Positions 1 to 11,335 are shown, counted from the first letter of the stretch. The stretch: 64,000 nucleotides of DNA from Branchipolynoe longqiensis (GCA_030323885.1 CM059198.1:56136917-56200916), one strand, 5' to 3'. A program made the numbers and translations. The notes: a model not told the origin generated them from the letters alone.

Positions 1-2
1 TA

Positions 3-278
3 ATGTTATTAGAATACAGAAGAATAATCCACCTAAACATCCTAGCATATGGATATAGTCAAGACAATAAATATCTAATCCAACCACTATGGAACACCAG
101 AGCAAACAATGCACCACTACTAAGGCAGACCAGAATCCAAATCAAAGCTCATGAAAGAAGCCCACTGGAAAGGGCTGCCAAAGTATGGCACGCACAAACG
201 GTAAAGGAATGACAAATTCCTGACCTAAAGACATACAAAAATTATCTGTGCAAAATAAAACCAGGAAACCCCCTCTAA
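3..278 (+). pseudogene. LINE reverse transcriptase, C-terminal end, with premature stop
   Basis: This is the last part of a non-LTR retrotransposon ORF2, running in from the left edge. The frame reads through residues resembling the RT C-terminus of CR1/L2-like LINEs (IIHLNILAYGYSQDNKYL, then a basic stretch and the block SPLERAAKVWH, where family members usually have a WN-LP type motif). A TGA at 210-212 interrupts it. The same frame then continues for 21 sensible codons (starting QIPDLKTYKNYLCKIK) to a TAA at 276-278, so the TGA looks like a CGA-to-TGA nonsense change rather than the native end. The copy is dead. The clade is inferred from memory of the family and is not certain. Confidence 0.5.
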
Positions 279-655
279 ACTGTTGCACAAGGGGGTAATG
301 TGATATGTCACGGCCCACCAGCTGGACAGCCCATGAGAGGTAACCCCCTGCCAGAAAACAGCCAGATAACATCAAATCCAAGCATAAACCAACTACTTAT
401 TACGTACAAGCCTATAATATGTAAATAGAGTAGGCTAGTCTAGAATTAAGTGTAGGAAAACATAAAAGAGGAAGACACTTACCAAAAAAATCCGAAAAAA
501 CTAACATAGATCACTAACCACAAACCATAATGTTAAGAAACACAGACCGATAACTGCCCAGCATTGAAAACAAGCTCGATCATCCAAGCTTATATGTTAT
601 GGATAGCTTAAACATCCCATCAAAAATTAAAAAAAATAATGTGATGACAGTCATT
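279..655 (+). mobile_element. LINE 3' UTR and A-rich tail (copy 1)
   Basis: The sequence after the RT stop recurs at 30.47-31.07 kb and, for its last part, at 17.31-17.55 kb. Shared landmarks are GTCACGGCCCA, GAGTAGGCTAG, CCAGCATTGAAAACAAGC and a terminal run of A-rich DNA. An A-rich end after a shared UTR is what target-primed retrotransposition leaves. The three copies are clearly diverged, so the family is probably old. Confidence 0.55.
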
Positions 656-1190
656 TATAAAATTACCTTGGTTCCATAGCTCCTTTTAATGATATAAAAT
701 TAATCAATGGAACGACAACAACAATGTTAGAGACGTGATAGCATTGTATGTTTTGCTTTATTTGCTTTCACATGTCATATTTAATTGTTTGTTTCCTCGG
801 TAAATCTCGGCGAAGCTTAGCAACTTTGACAGATTTCCTTTTTGTTTTTCTCTCTTGTGGCTGGCAAGGCACCACAGGATGGCTAATTCAGTTAGTTCTT
901 TCTGATTATAAAAAGGCACAGCTGTGCTCCGTGCTCTTCATACCGAAATAGCCAGGAAAGAGATGATGGAGACGTAAACACCCACATCACATCAGCATGC
1001 TACTTCAACCGTCCCTGCGTTTCCACAGCTAACTCAATTTTGAATATAACAAAGTGGACCAGCCCAAGAAAAGGATACTTCTCACGGATAGTGTGGTGAT
1101 TGATGGATAGTGATCACGTGGCCACTATCATTGCCAATTATTCTCAGGAAAGTTTCAAACATGGACAGTTGGTTATGCACTGTTCCTTGC
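656..1190. other. No recognised feature
   Basis: AT-rich DNA with no convincing ORF, repeat family or RNA signal that I can recognise. A 67-codon open frame at 748-951 has no motif. Confidence 0.4.
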
Positions 1191-1196
1191 TATCAA

Positions 1197-1738
1197 TCAA
1201 TCAATAGTTCCATCCTCTAGTCGAGGGTTGGATGCAATGGTTCTCCACTTGTCCCGATGTTGTGCTGTTCTGATAGACTGTGAATAATTCAAGCCTGTCC
1301 ACTGTGAAATATTTGTAAACCATGATGTTCTTGGTCTCCCTCTCCCTCTGCTGCCATTCACCTTCCCTTCCAACAATGTACGGTATATTGAACTCTGACG
1401 AATGATGTGGCCAAAATAAATAAGTTTCTTTGTCTGTATAGTGGCAAACAAGCTTTTCTTATTTTTAATTTTTCTGAGAACTTCTTTGTTGGTGATCTTC
1501 TTTGTCCATGATATTTTCATCATCCTTCGATAAGTCCACATCTCAAATGCTGCTAAACGTTTGTACATTTTCTTAGAGATTGTCCATGTCTCTGCCCCAT
1601 ACATTAGAGTAGACCACACATAACACTGAAGAATACGCTTCCTTGTTTGTATTAATATCTTACTTGATGTTAACACTCTATACATTTTGGAGAATGTTGT
1701 TCGGGCTATTGTTATCCTTCTTTTAATTGCATCTTAAA
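1197..1738 (-). pseudogene. RTE-like LINE reverse transcriptase, C-terminal fragment
   Basis: The minus strand encodes the thumb and C-terminal region of a non-LTR reverse transcriptase. The signature blocks are VWSTLMYGAETWTISKK, FEMWTYRRMMKISW, TNKEVL, the LIYFGHIIR region and GSRGRGRPR before a W. The frame is intact. It can be read upstream of the first Met (1685) through KRRITIARTTFSK to about 1738, where it ends abruptly in a C-rich tract at 1739-1760. The stop is followed at once by a TTGA repeat (1190-1205), a very short 3' end of the RTE type. The catalytic YADD region is missing, so this is a 5'-truncated, non-autonomous remnant. RTE rather than another LINE clade is an inference from the C-terminal motifs and the short microsatellite tail. 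Confidence 0.85.
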
Positions 1739-1771
1739 ACCCCCCACCCCCACCCCCACCCGACACACACA
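1739..1771. repeat. C-rich simple repeat
   Basis: CCCCCAC-type simple sequence exactly at the 5' truncation point of the RTE fragment on the minus strand. Confidence 0.7.
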
Positions 1772-1809
1772 ATATTCCTTGCTATACTATTGTTGTAATG
1801 CCAAAGGAA

Positions 1810-2288
1810 AGTTTGTTTTATTTAATAACGCCTCTAGCGCACATTGATTTTTATCACTGGCTATTGGACGTTAAACATATGGTCAATCTGACATATTTCT
1901 TTGGAGGAAACTCGCTGCCGTGACATAGGCTACTCTTTTCGATAAGCAGCAACGGGTCTTTTATATGCACTTTCCCACATCCAGGACAGCACATACCACA
2001 GCCTTTGATGCACCATTTGTAGACCACTGGTTGGAACGGAAAATAACCCAAACTGCAAGTGGGTCCACTGAGCAGGATCGATCGGATTACCCATAACTTC
2101 ACAGGTGGGTCTTTGATATGCACTTTCCCACAGACAGGACAGCACATACCACTGCCTTTGATGAACCAGTTGTGGACCACTGATTTGAACGGAAAATAGC
2201 CCAAACTCCAAATGTGTCCACTCAGCGGGATCGATAGCATGACCGACACCTTCAAAGGTGGACACTCTACCACCTGAGCTATGTCCTG
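1810..2288 (-). mobile_element. tRNA-derived SINE, mollusc type, with duplicated body
   Basis: On the minus strand this starts at about 2288 with a tRNA-like head (A-box-like TAGCTCAGGTGGTAGAG, B-box-like region ending CGATCC). A body containing GGGCTATTTTCCGTTC, TGTCCTGTCTGTGGGAAAGT and TTTCCTCCAAAGAAATATG follows. The segment CACTTTCCCACA...CCACTGGTTGG occurs twice (about 1969-2034 and 2118-2185), so the body is partly duplicated. A 5'-truncated copy lies at 15.99-16.24 kb. I recall very similar sequences as frequent SINEs in mollusc genomes. Confidence 0.7.
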
Positions 2289-2289
2289 C

Positions 2290-2665
2290 TCACATGAGTT
2301 GTGATGCCACACACAATCCTAAGTCGCGACAAGTATTCATTTATATTGAGTGATCCCTGAAGAGATTGTGTCAGTTCTGTCTGAAGCGATTGTGTAGTAA
2401 GTAATCTCCTTGAGATATTATGATGTGAGTAATCTCCACAGAGTATTGTGATGTGAGTAATATCCGGAAAGGATTGTGATGTTAGTGATTTCCTGAAGGC
2501 ATTATAGTGTAACTTATCTGCACTTGTGGTGCAAATAATCTCCCGCATGGATCACTATGTACGTCACCTGCTTAAGGGATTGCGGTGTGAGTGATGTGTT
2601 AAGGGATTGCGGTGTGAGTGATGTATTCAGAATGAATTTGTGGCATGCATAATCTCCTGAAGGGA
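2290..2665. repeat. 28-bp minisatellite, left block
   Basis: Degenerate tandem copies of a 28-bp unit with core GTGTGAGTAATCTCCTG plus AGGGATTGTG. The same unit continues at 2995-3480 after an interruption. Confidence 0.75.
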
Positions 2666-2719
2666 TTATGTGGAGTGTAAAGAATTTATGCAAATATTAT
2701 TATGCAAATATTATCATTA

Positions 2720-2994
2720 TCTACTATTATATATATATATATTCCCTTCGATGGACTCGAACCCAAAACCCCAAAGCATGCATGCTGGGCGGTGCTCGCG
2801 CGATGTGACTGACCGATCGGCCGCCGATTGGCTGTTAGTGTTAGGGGGCGCGGTGGGAGTCGCGTTACCCCCCCACCCCCACCCCCCACCCCCACCCCCA
2901 CCCGACCCCCACCCCCCACCCCACACCCCACACCCCACACCTGCAACGGTCGTATACATATATGGGCTATTTGCCTATAAACCTTGGCAAGTAA
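2720..2994 (-). mobile_element. tRNA-headed repeat fragment inside the 28-bp array
   Basis: The minus strand carries a tRNA-like stretch at about 2745-2815 (GGTCAGTCACATCGCGCGAG, then GGGTTCGAGTCC as a B box). C-rich and TA-rich simple sequence lies around it. It splits the 28-bp minisatellite, so it is probably a SINE-like insertion. It is not a tRNA gene because there is no foldable anticodon arm. Confidence 0.4.
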
Positions 2995-3480
2995 TGAGAA
3001 GGAATTGTGTGCGAGTGATGTGAAAGTATGATAGCCGGGATAATCTCTGCTGGGATTGTTGTGTGAGTAATTTCATGAATGGATTGTAGTGTGAGTAATT
3101 TGCTGGGATTGTGGTGTGAGTAATCTCCTGTAGGGATTGCAGTGCGAGTTATCTCCTGTAGGGATTGTGGTGTAAGTAAAATCCTGTAGGAATTGCGGTG
3201 TGAGTAACCTCATGAATGGATTGTGGTGTGAATAATCTCTTGTATGGATTGTGGTACGAGTTATCTCCTGTAGGGATTGTGGTGTGAGTAATCTCATGAA
3301 TGGACGGTGGAATGAGTAATTCGCCCAAATCATTGAAGTGTGTGATCTTCTGGAACTTGGAAGGCTTGTAGTGTTGAATAATCTCCGACAGGGCTGTGGC
3401 GTGAGTATTTCTTTAAAGAGTAATGTTATTTGATGCTGGTGTGGAGATCTCCTGAAGGAATTGTGGTGAGAGTGATCGCC
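2995..3480. repeat. 28-bp minisatellite, right block
   Basis: Tandem copies of the unit ATTGTGGTGTGAGTAATCTC plus CTGTAGGG. The 28-bp period is exact between 3131 and 3159. Confidence 0.8.
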
Positions 3481-3781
3481 TGAGAGCAGATTCTCTAATT
3501 TCCAGATTCATTTTCTTTAGCCCCTTCTCAAATCAGTTATTGTTCTGAATCATATTAAACGTCGGTTTAAATGAAATAATTGATTGATTTCCAGTCCATT
3601 TAATAAATAATGGCAATAATATGATACCCCTGCTGTAATCTTAATTTCAGTAAGTTTCATAGTATCCAGTAGTCATCCATATTGCATAATCAGGTAACAG
3701 GGTAAACATTGATAACTATAATTACTCCAATTGTTTCTCCTCACTTTTTCATCCATTTATATTGAGGGGGATTTAGGTTTG
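3481..3781. other. No recognised feature
   Basis: Unremarkable AT-rich sequence with no repeat family or ORF I recognise. Confidence 0.4.
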
Positions 3782-3920
3782 CTCATTGTTGTTTTACATC
3801 CTAGCAACATCTAACGCCATAGCAGGACGGGTACAGACTTGTGATAGTGCGCACTCATGGTGACTTGTTAGTGCTGCCCCACGGGGAGACCATGACGCCG
3901 GCACAATGACCCGATATCCC
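3782..3920 (-). mobile_element. SINE-A tail fragment
   Basis: Minus-strand copy of the long 3' module called tail A here (landmarks GATATC, GGTCTCCC, GGGGCAGCACTA, GAGTGCGCACTGTCACAAG, GATGTTGCTAGGACGTAAAA). The head and body are missing, and it abuts CA-rich simple sequence. Confidence 0.8.
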
Positions 3921-4458
3921 ACACACACACCTGAACATAGTCACACATACCGACAGTCCCACACATATAAACCCGCACAAACTCCCACACAAACTCCCAC
4001 ACTACACTCCCTCCCACACATAGACATTCCCCACACACACCTACATACACTCACACATGCAGAGATTCCCACTCACAAACACCTACACACACTACAGTCC
4101 CTCCCACACATATAGACATTCCCCCACCCACACACACCTACATACACTCACACATGCAGAGATTCCGACACACATAGACCTACACACACTACACTCCCTC
4201 CCACACATAGACACCCCCCCACACACATAAACCTACACACACTCACACATGCAGACATTGCAACACACGCAACCTACCCACACTCACACATACAGAGATT
4301 CCCACACACATACACCTACACACACTACACTCCCTCCCACACATATATATTCCCCACACACAAACCTACACACACTCACACATGCAGACATTGCAACACA
4401 CACACACCTACACACACTCACACATACAGCCATTCCCATACAGATACACCTACACTGA
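3921..4458. repeat. CA-rich minisatellite, left part
   Basis: Irregular higher-order array of CACACACTCACACATACAGA and CATTCCCACACAC-like units. It continues at 4894-5960 after retroposon D. Open frames here are repeat artefacts. Confidence 0.85.
4446..4458. repeat. Target-site duplication of retroposon D copy 1, left
   Basis: ACACCTACACTGA, repeated exactly at 4894-4906 on the other side of the element. Confidence 0.75.
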
Positions 4459-4893
4459 AGGTATGCAGGTATTGCAATACCTCAGGGAGTTTGACGCCCC
4501 TGCCCTGCAGAGTTGTAAACCACTGCCTTGTGGTACAGGTTCTTGACAGAACTGAAGGCTAAGGGAGCAAACCCTGAACAGAAAACCATGTCACTGTGGC
4601 AGCATCAAGGGCGGTTGATGTATGGAACTTCCAACATCTCCCGACCAGCCACTGCAGGGACAAATAGTTTTGCGCCTGTCTGGACATGTTCTTGCCGGTG
4701 TGAAACCTCTATTTGCTCCCCGAGAGAGTGCCGCTGGTAACTTGCAAAATCCAGTAGCACTTCAACACTTTTGCAGGCAGCTTTCATGAAATGTGCTGGA
4801 CATCACTCTCACAGCAGAGAGCTAAATGGAGAGTTGCAGTCAAGTAATGAAAGCAGTCTTTGTTGCATCGCGACTGACAGCATGATGATGATG
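4459..4893 (+). mobile_element. Retroposon D, copy 1
   Basis: A dispersed element of about 435 bp inserted in the CA-rich array and flanked by a 13-bp target-site duplication. It begins with a palindromic GGTATTGCAATACC (4468-4481) and ends in an ATGATGATGATG tail, so it looks like a target-primed retroposon. The second copy is at 47864-48395 on the other strand; by eye the two are very similar. Both begin at nearly the same 5' sequence, which suggests a full-length SINE-like unit rather than a randomly truncated LINE. I see no tRNA, 7SL or 5S head and no clear pol III B box. An open frame of about 60 codons on the strand opposite to the ATG tail is kept in both copies but differs at several residues, so coding is doubtful. 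Confidence 0.75.
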
Positions 4894-4906
4894 ACACCTA
4901 CACTGA
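4894..4906. repeat. Target-site duplication of retroposon D copy 1, right
   Basis: ACACCTACACTGA, matching 4446-4458. Confidence 0.75.
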
Positions 4907-5960
4907 CATACACACTCCCACACTAGACTCACTCCCACAGACATTCTCCACACACAAATCTACACATCCGGACAGATACAGACAGACATTCCCACAGACA
5001 CAAACCTACACACACTCACACATACAGACATCCCCCCACACAAACCTACATACTCTCAAACATACAGATATTGCAACACACACAAACCTACACACACTCA
5101 CACTTACAGACATTGCCACACACATAAACCTACACTCCCACACTTCGACATTCCCACACAAATAAACCTACACACACTCACACATACAGACATTGCCACA
5201 CACATTAACCTACACTCCCACACTTCGACATTCCCACACAGATAAACCTACACACACTCACACATACATACATTGCCACACACATAAACCTACACTCCCA
5301 CACATACAGACATTGCCACACACATAAACCTACACTCCCACACTTTGACATTGCCACACACATAAACCTACACTCCCACACTTCGACATTCCCACACAGA
5401 TAAACCTACACACACTCACACATACATACATTGCCACACACATAAACCTACACACACTCACACATACAGACATTGCCACACACATAAACCTACACTCCCA
5501 CACTTTGACATTCCCACACACATAAACCTACACACACTCACACATACATACATTCCTATACACACATACCTACACACGCTCACACATACATACATTCCAA
5601 CACACACAAACCTACACACACTCACACATACACACATTCCCACACACATAAACCTACACTCCCACACTTCGACATTCCCACACACGTAAATCTACACACA
5701 CTCACACATACAGACTCCCACACACAAACCTACACACACTCCAACACAATCTCCCACACTACCTTCCTGCCCACTGTTAGACATTCCCACACAGACAGTT
5801 CTACACACAGTTCTATACACACTCCCACACGCACTCGCACACACACACTCTCACACACTCGCGCAAACCTCCTGTACATTCCCATACAGACAATTACACA
5901 CACACACCACAACACACAAGCACCACACACACAACTCCCCTCCACACTAACTCCTATTCG
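4907..5960. repeat. CA-rich minisatellite, right part
   Basis: Higher-order repeat alternating CACACATAAACCTACACAC, CTCACACATACAGACATTGC and CTCCCACACTTCGACATTCC units, decaying into plain CACTC-rich DNA after about 5760. Confidence 0.85.
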
Positions 5961-6590
5961 CTCTCCCCCCACATTCCACTCTCCCACCACACTCCCCACC
6001 CCACCCTCACCTTCCACTCCAACGCTCGGGAAGGTCACAAATTGAAATACAGAATGACGGTTGCACCGACTAGGCTTCCTACGTTTTTCAACCCCTGCTT
6101 TCCAATGGAGCGAACCCGTGCCTGCTGGCCCTAAAATGTTAATATTGCCACCGCGACTGAATTTGAATATGTACCGGAAAGGCAGAGTGGAGCAAGTGGG
6201 GGGGGGGGAGGAGGGGGGGGGGGGGAGGGGCGGGGGGCCCACAACACCCACCGACTACACCCACCAACGCGCAGGCGCAGACGCAGGCACACTGGCGCAC
6301 CACTAAGAATTACAATTTACATAAGGGTCAGCAGCGGGGTAGTTCCCCGTTCTGGATATAGGTGGCGCCTCTGAGAACATAGGTGGGCCTCTCAGGTGGT
6401 GATGCTAGTTAGTTTGCGGTTTGCCCGCCACAGGGGGACAGGGCGCGCGCGGGTTTCTTCATAGGAATTGTGGGTGCTAGTACTACTACTAGTACTAACC
6501 CTCCACACCCCCACTACCTCTCCCACACTCACCCTCACCCCTCACCCACCTCTCCATCCACCACCACTACCTACCTATTAACTGGCCAGT
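5961..6590. other. No gene; poly-G and C-rich simple sequence
   Basis: Contains a G-rich tract at 6199-6238 and CCCTCACCC-type sequence at 6490-6560. A short ACTAGTACTACTAC simple repeat lies near 6480. No recognised element. Confidence 0.5.
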
Positions 6591-6617
6591 CGGCCATTCC
6601 TCCAACCCTACCTACAT

Positions 6618-6690
6618 CCACACACACACACACACACACACACTGTACACACCTCACACATTCATACACACACACACACACACACACATA
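6618..6690. repeat. (CA)n microsatellites
   Basis: Two CA dinucleotide runs, about 6620-6643 and 6665-6690. Confidence 0.85.
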
Positions 6691-7437
6691 CTGTTCGTCC
6701 TTCAGGCATCGCCTCGCCACCTAGCGGACACTTTTGTGACGCGAGGGAGAGAGCGTCTGGTGGGCGGCTGTTGTGGGAGAAAATCGCGCTCCCTTCCCAG
6801 CTTTGCCTTTCCGGCGTCCCGCCTCGCCTCGCCGACAGGTTTTCTCCGCCTTGCCGGCCCTGCAAACCGGACCCACAGGACCGGAAATACCTACCGCATC
6901 GCATCGTACGCCGGGCACCTGCTCCCGACCCCCCCCCCCCTCCCAACGCCGCCACCATCACCCCCACGCCCGACTACCGTACACCCCCCACCTCCGCCCG
7001 GTGCCCCACCCCGCGAGGCCCCGGGTCTCACGCCGGCGGCGATTGGACGGACGGCGGCGGTTGCGCCCGGCGGGGTTATCGTACCGGCGACGGGAGAACG
7101 GAGAACTCGTGGCGGCAGACTCCGGGAGGGCTACACGGGCGGGCGGCGCCACCAGCCCGGACCGCCGGCAGCAGTCGGTGTGCGGGCGGGGAATAGTGAC
7201 GGGAGCAGGCAGGGACAGTGAGTGGCGCCTGGCGGCTAGTCGAGGGCTCCTGGGCTCCTCCTACAGCACAAGCTCCTCCTGTATGCATGCGCATGTGCGC
7301 ATGTGTGTATGCGCGTGCGCATAGACGGTTGTCAGCGCTTGTTGCCGCTGCTGTCCTTGCAATTTTAGACACGGGATCGACGCAGGAAAGTGCAGTAGAA
7401 AGAGTCATTTGGGAGAGTTGTTTGTACTTGTTATCGT

Positions 7438-7545
7438 CATTATTATCCTTATCATCATTATCTTTATCATCAGAAGTATCACTATTATCATTATTATTAT
7501 CATCATTATCATTATCATTATTATCATTATTATTATCTCTCCCCT
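7438..7545. repeat. ATT/ATC microsatellite
   Basis: Runs of ATTATC and ATCATT triplets within the CpG-rich block. Confidence 0.9.
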
Positions 7546-7619
7546 CCTCCCACCACCCCTAATCCGCCTTTCCCGCCTCAACCAACACCATCCCCACCCG
7601 CCATACCTCCCTCCTACCC

Positions 7620-8010
7620 CGGCCGAACCCCTTCCCTTCTTGCACTGCCCCACCCCGGCCTTCCCGAACCCCTCCCCGCCCCGTCCTGCCCCGACCTGCC
7701 GGAACCCCTCCTCGCCCCGTTCGAACCCCTCTCCAGCACGCCTGAACCCCTCCATGCCCGAACCACTCCCCGATCCACCCCGAACCCCTGCCCGCCCCAC
7801 CCTGCCTGCCCGCCCCCACCCACCCCGCCCCGCCCGAACCCCACTACGCCCAATCCACTCCCCGCCCGAATCCCTCCCCGCCCCTGCCCCACCACTCCCT
7901 ATCCCGCCCCCCAACTCCCAACCCTGTCCCTGCCCGTCCCTTCCCAGCCCGAACCCCACCCCTCTCCGCCTGAACCCCTCCCCACCCCGCCCCCCACCGC
8001 CACCGCCACA
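7620..8010. repeat. C-rich degenerate minisatellite
   Basis: Loose copies, of about 20 bp, of GAACCCCTCCCCGCCCC. It creates long stop-free frames on both strands that should not be read as genes. Confidence 0.75.
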
Positions 8011-8286
8011 TCCACCGCTAACGCCACGGGCCGCTCCCGTCCAGGCGAGCAGCTCGCGGGGAGAAGAAGGGCAGTGCGGCGAGCTGCTCCGGAGTGGGTA
8101 GAAGGGCGTCCACAGGAGGGGGGTCCTGCGTGCGCGCGCAGCGTGGTGCAAGGCTCCCGGAGGAGTAGGCAGCTAAAGCGGGAGAAGGAGCAACAAACAA
8201 CAGGAGGAAGAGGAGGAGGAGGAGGTGCTGGACCTCTATCATTACGCTACGTGCAGAGCGCGACCATTGTGAGCTGCTCCAAGCAG

Positions 8287-8294
8287 GTAGGAGT
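8287..8294 (+). other. Candidate 5' splice site
   Basis: AAGCAG|GTAGGAGT in the CpG-rich block; matches the donor consensus at the important positions. Confidence 0.3.
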
Positions 8295-8543
8295 GTGGTG
8301 TGGACCCCGGGCCGCCGAGTCCCGTCCCTCCTCCACCCCGCCCGCCGCCCCCCTCGCCCGTCCCGGCCCCGCTCCGCTCCCACCCCATTGGACCCAAGGC
8401 GAGGAGAGTCTGTCTGAGCAGAGCAGGGCAGAGCATGCTGCAAAACTTGCGGACGGGAATTTTACGGCAGATGTTGATCCTGACCGGAGGGAGGACCCTC
8501 GCAGCACCCCGGTGTGATGAGCGGGTAGAGCCGGGAAAATGAG

Positions 8544-8551
8544 GTGAGTAA
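8544..8551 (+). other. Strong candidate 5' splice site
   Basis: AATGAG|GTGAGTAA. The ATG at 8539-8541 would leave a first coding exon of only ATG AG. CpG density falls straight after this point, as expected at an exon 1/intron 1 border. Confidence 0.4.
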
Positions 8552-8821
8552 ACGCGCCGAATGATACTTGTGAAAATGAGCGTGTGGATTTGGGTGGACG
8601 GGATGTTTTCTATTTTCTAAAACTGGAAGCATTGCGATATATAATTGTGAATTCTGGTAGCGGAAAAGGGTTGGATTTGTATGTAGGATAGAAGTGCATA
8701 TCTACTAGTGCTTGCGTTGTGGTGGTTTACCGGCGGATTGTGAGGGTGAGGGATGGGTTGGGCTGATAATGGAGGGTGTGGGGATGAGATAGGGGGTGAA
8801 GGTGAGGGGGTGAGGTAGGTT

Positions 8822-9064
8822 GGTTGTTGTTCTTTTACGTCCTAGCAACATCTTAGGTCTATGAGGACCGGTACCGACTTGTGATAGTTTGCTCTCGTGG
8901 TGATTTTGTAGTGCTGCCACACTGGGAGACCAGACCATCGGCACCATGACCTGATATCCTACTCAGTCACATTATCCTGACATTGAGCCAACCAGTCCTT
9001 GCCCTATCCTAATAATGCCGAGCACCTGGCTAGGATGTGACAAGTATCAATTGTTAAGTCCTTT
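8822..9064 (-). mobile_element. SINE-A, 5'-truncated copy
   Basis: Minus-strand tail A and body (TGCCGAGCACCTGGCTAGGA, GTGACAAGTATCAATT). The tRNA-like head is missing. Confidence 0.85.
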
Positions 9065-9539
9065 GAGGGTGAGCACGGCTGAGAGCTGGGTGAGGGTGGT
9101 GGTCGAGTGAGGATGGGAGAGGGACGCTGCAATATGCGGCCAGGTATGTGGGTGTGTAAAGAAAGGATGTCGAAGCGGAGGCTTGGTCACACACAATGTC
9201 AGATGTTGGGCTTTAGCTTTTCGGGTTTCTTCGGGTTTCCTTTGGGTTTCTTCAGGGCTCCTTGGGTTTTCTCCAGCTTAGTGGTAATTCAGGTTTGTTG
9301 CCGGTTTTTTTTCCTTCTGGATTGTGGTTGATTTGGGCAAGTGATTTTTGGTGTGCTTTTGGGGTTTGATTCAGGTTCTCTCAGACTCGGGTTCTTTCAG
9401 GTTGTCGAAGGGCCTTCATAGATTATGTACCGCCGGTCCGCATTGCGATGACGTCTGTCAATCATGGAGGAGACGAGAGATGCCGGGCTCTCCCTGAGCG
9501 CCCGGCCGCGGGTTCTCCCCTCGACGGGAGTGGGGGAGG

Positions 9540-9885
9540 AAGGGAGGGATATAGGGGGAGGGGGATGGGGATGTGGAGGGGAGTATGGAGAGGAGGATGG
9601 GCAAGGGGCGGACGAGGTAGGTGAGGGAGTGAGCGGTGGTGGGAAGATAAGATGGGGTGATAGGGAGGGGAGATGCGGAAGAGGAGAGAGAGGGGGGGAG
9701 AGAAGGGAGGGGATCATCGCGGGGTAGAGGGGGAGAGGGGAGTAAGACGGGGAGGGAAGATGAAGATCAGTTGAGGCGGAGGGGAGAGGCGGAAGAGGAA
9801 AGGGAGAGGGATGGGGTCGGGAGAGGGGATGGCAGGACGAGGAGAGGGAGATGGGAGATAACGATGAGCGAGGGCCTGATGAGCT
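9540..9885. repeat. G-rich purine-strand sequence
   Basis: GGGGAGAGG-like irregular purine DNA leading into the 46-bp array. Confidence 0.7.
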
Positions 9886-9889
9886 GAGC

Positions 9890-11335
9890 AGGAGTGGGAG
9901 GTGCAGGGAAGCTAAGATGGGATGAGGGTGAGGGAAGAGGCGGTACAGGAGAGGGAGAGGGATTTGGAGAAGGGAGACGGGAGAGGTGGAACAGGAGAAC
10001 GAGAGAGAGATTTGGAGAAGGGAGAGGAGAGAGGCAGAACAGGAGAGGGAGAGGGATTTGGAGAAGGGAGATGGGAGAGATGGAACAGGAGAGGGCGAGG
10101 GAACAGGAGAGGGAGAGGGAGTGGGATGAGGGTGAGGGGAGAGGCGGAACAGGAGAGGGAGAGGGAGTGGGAGAAGGGAGAGGTAAGAGGCGGAACAGGA
10201 AAGGGAGAGGGAGAGGGAGTTGGAGAAGGGAGAGGGGAGAGGCAGAACAGGAGAGGGAGAGGGATTTGGAGAAGGGAGAGGGGAGAGGCGGAACAGGAGA
10301 GGGAGAGGGATTTGAAGATGGGAGAGGGAAAAGGCGGAACAGGAGAGGTAGAGGGAGTGGGATGAGGGTGAGGGGAGAGGCGGAACAGGAGAGGGAGAGG
10401 GAGCGTGACAAGGGAGACGGGAGAGGCGGAACAGGAGAGGGAGTTGGAGAAGGGAGAGGGGAGAGGGGAGAGGTAGAACAGGAGAGTGAGAGAGAGTGGG
10501 AGAAGGGAGAGGGGAGAGGCGGAACAGGAGAGGGAGAAGGAGTGGGATAAGTGAGAGGGGACAGGCGGAACAGGAGAGGGAGTGGGAGAAGGGAGATGGG
10601 AGCGGCGGAACAGGAGAGGGAGAGGGATTTGGAGAAGGGAGAGGGAAAAGGCGGAACAGGAGAGGGAGAGCGAGTGGGATAACGGTGAGGGGAGAGGCGG
10701 AACAGGAGAGGGAGAGGGAGTAGGAGAAGGAAGAGGGGAGAGGCGGAACAGGAGAGGGAGAGGGAGCGTGAGAAGGGAGACAGGAGAGGCAGAACAGGAG
10801 AGGGAGTTGGGGAAGGGAGAGGGGAGACGGGAGAGGCGGAACAGGAGAGGGAGAGGGATTTGGAGAAGGGAGAGGGAAAAGGCGGAACATGAGAGGGAGA
10901 GCGAGTGGGATAACGGTGAGGGGAGAGGCGGAACAGGAGAGGGAGAGGGAGTGGGATAAGGGAGAGGGAAGCGGTGGAGCAGGAGAGGGAGAGGGAGGTG
11001 CAGAAGGGAGAGGGAACAGGCGGAACAGGACAGGGAAAGGGAGTGGGCGAATGGAGATTGAAGAGGAGGGACAGGAGAGGGAGAGGGAGTTGGAGAAGGG
11101 AGAGGGGAAATGCGGAACAGGAGAGGGAGTGGGAGAAGGGAGAGGGAAGAGGCGGAACAGGAGAGGGAGTGGGAGAAGGGAGAGGGAAGAGGCGGAACAG
11201 GAGAGGGAGAGGGAGTGGGAGAAGGGAGAGCGGACATGCGGAACAGGAGAGGGATAGGGAGTTGGAGAAGGGAGAGGGGAGAGGCAGAACAGGAAAGGGA
11301 GAGGGAGAAGGGAGAGGGTAGAGGGGGAGAGGAGC
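9890..11335. repeat. 46-bp purine-rich minisatellite
   Basis: About 30 units with core GCGGAACAGGAGAGGGAGAG. The spacing is exactly 46 bp at 10288, 10334 and 10380; shorter units arise by loss of GAGAGG blocks. The plus strand is almost all purine. Because 46 is not a multiple of three, each unit cycles through all frames. The unit has no stop codon in the pyrimidine strand, so all three minus frames stay open for more than 550 codons (up to 732). These are composition artefacts. Confidence 0.9.

Larger units (their letters stand above)
6760..8560 (+). promoter_or_regulatory. CpG-rich block, candidate promoter and first exon
   Basis: Two CpG-dense parts (about 6770-7330 and 8020-8550) surround simple-sequence DNA. 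CpG is sparse in most of the rest of the window. NRF1-like alternating motifs are visible near 7283-7322 (GCGCATGTGCGCATG, TGCGCGTGCGCA). On the plus strand the block ends with ATGAG|GTGAGTAA, a near-ideal 5' splice site with an ATG two bases before it. This is the layout of a CpG-island first exon. I cannot identify a downstream exon in the window, so the gene, if real, has a long first intron or is elsewhere. Overlapping open frames here look like GC-rich artefacts. Confidence 0.4.

Noticed and set aside
4605..4787. Conserved 60-codon frame in both copies of retroposon D
   Set aside because: The copies differ at several amino acids and the frame lies opposite to the ATG-tail strand; shared descent of a non-coding repeat explains it.
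8074..8517. 148-codon plus frame in the CpG-rich block
   Set aside because: GC-rich composition gives open frames on both strands there; residues are low complexity and no domain is seen.
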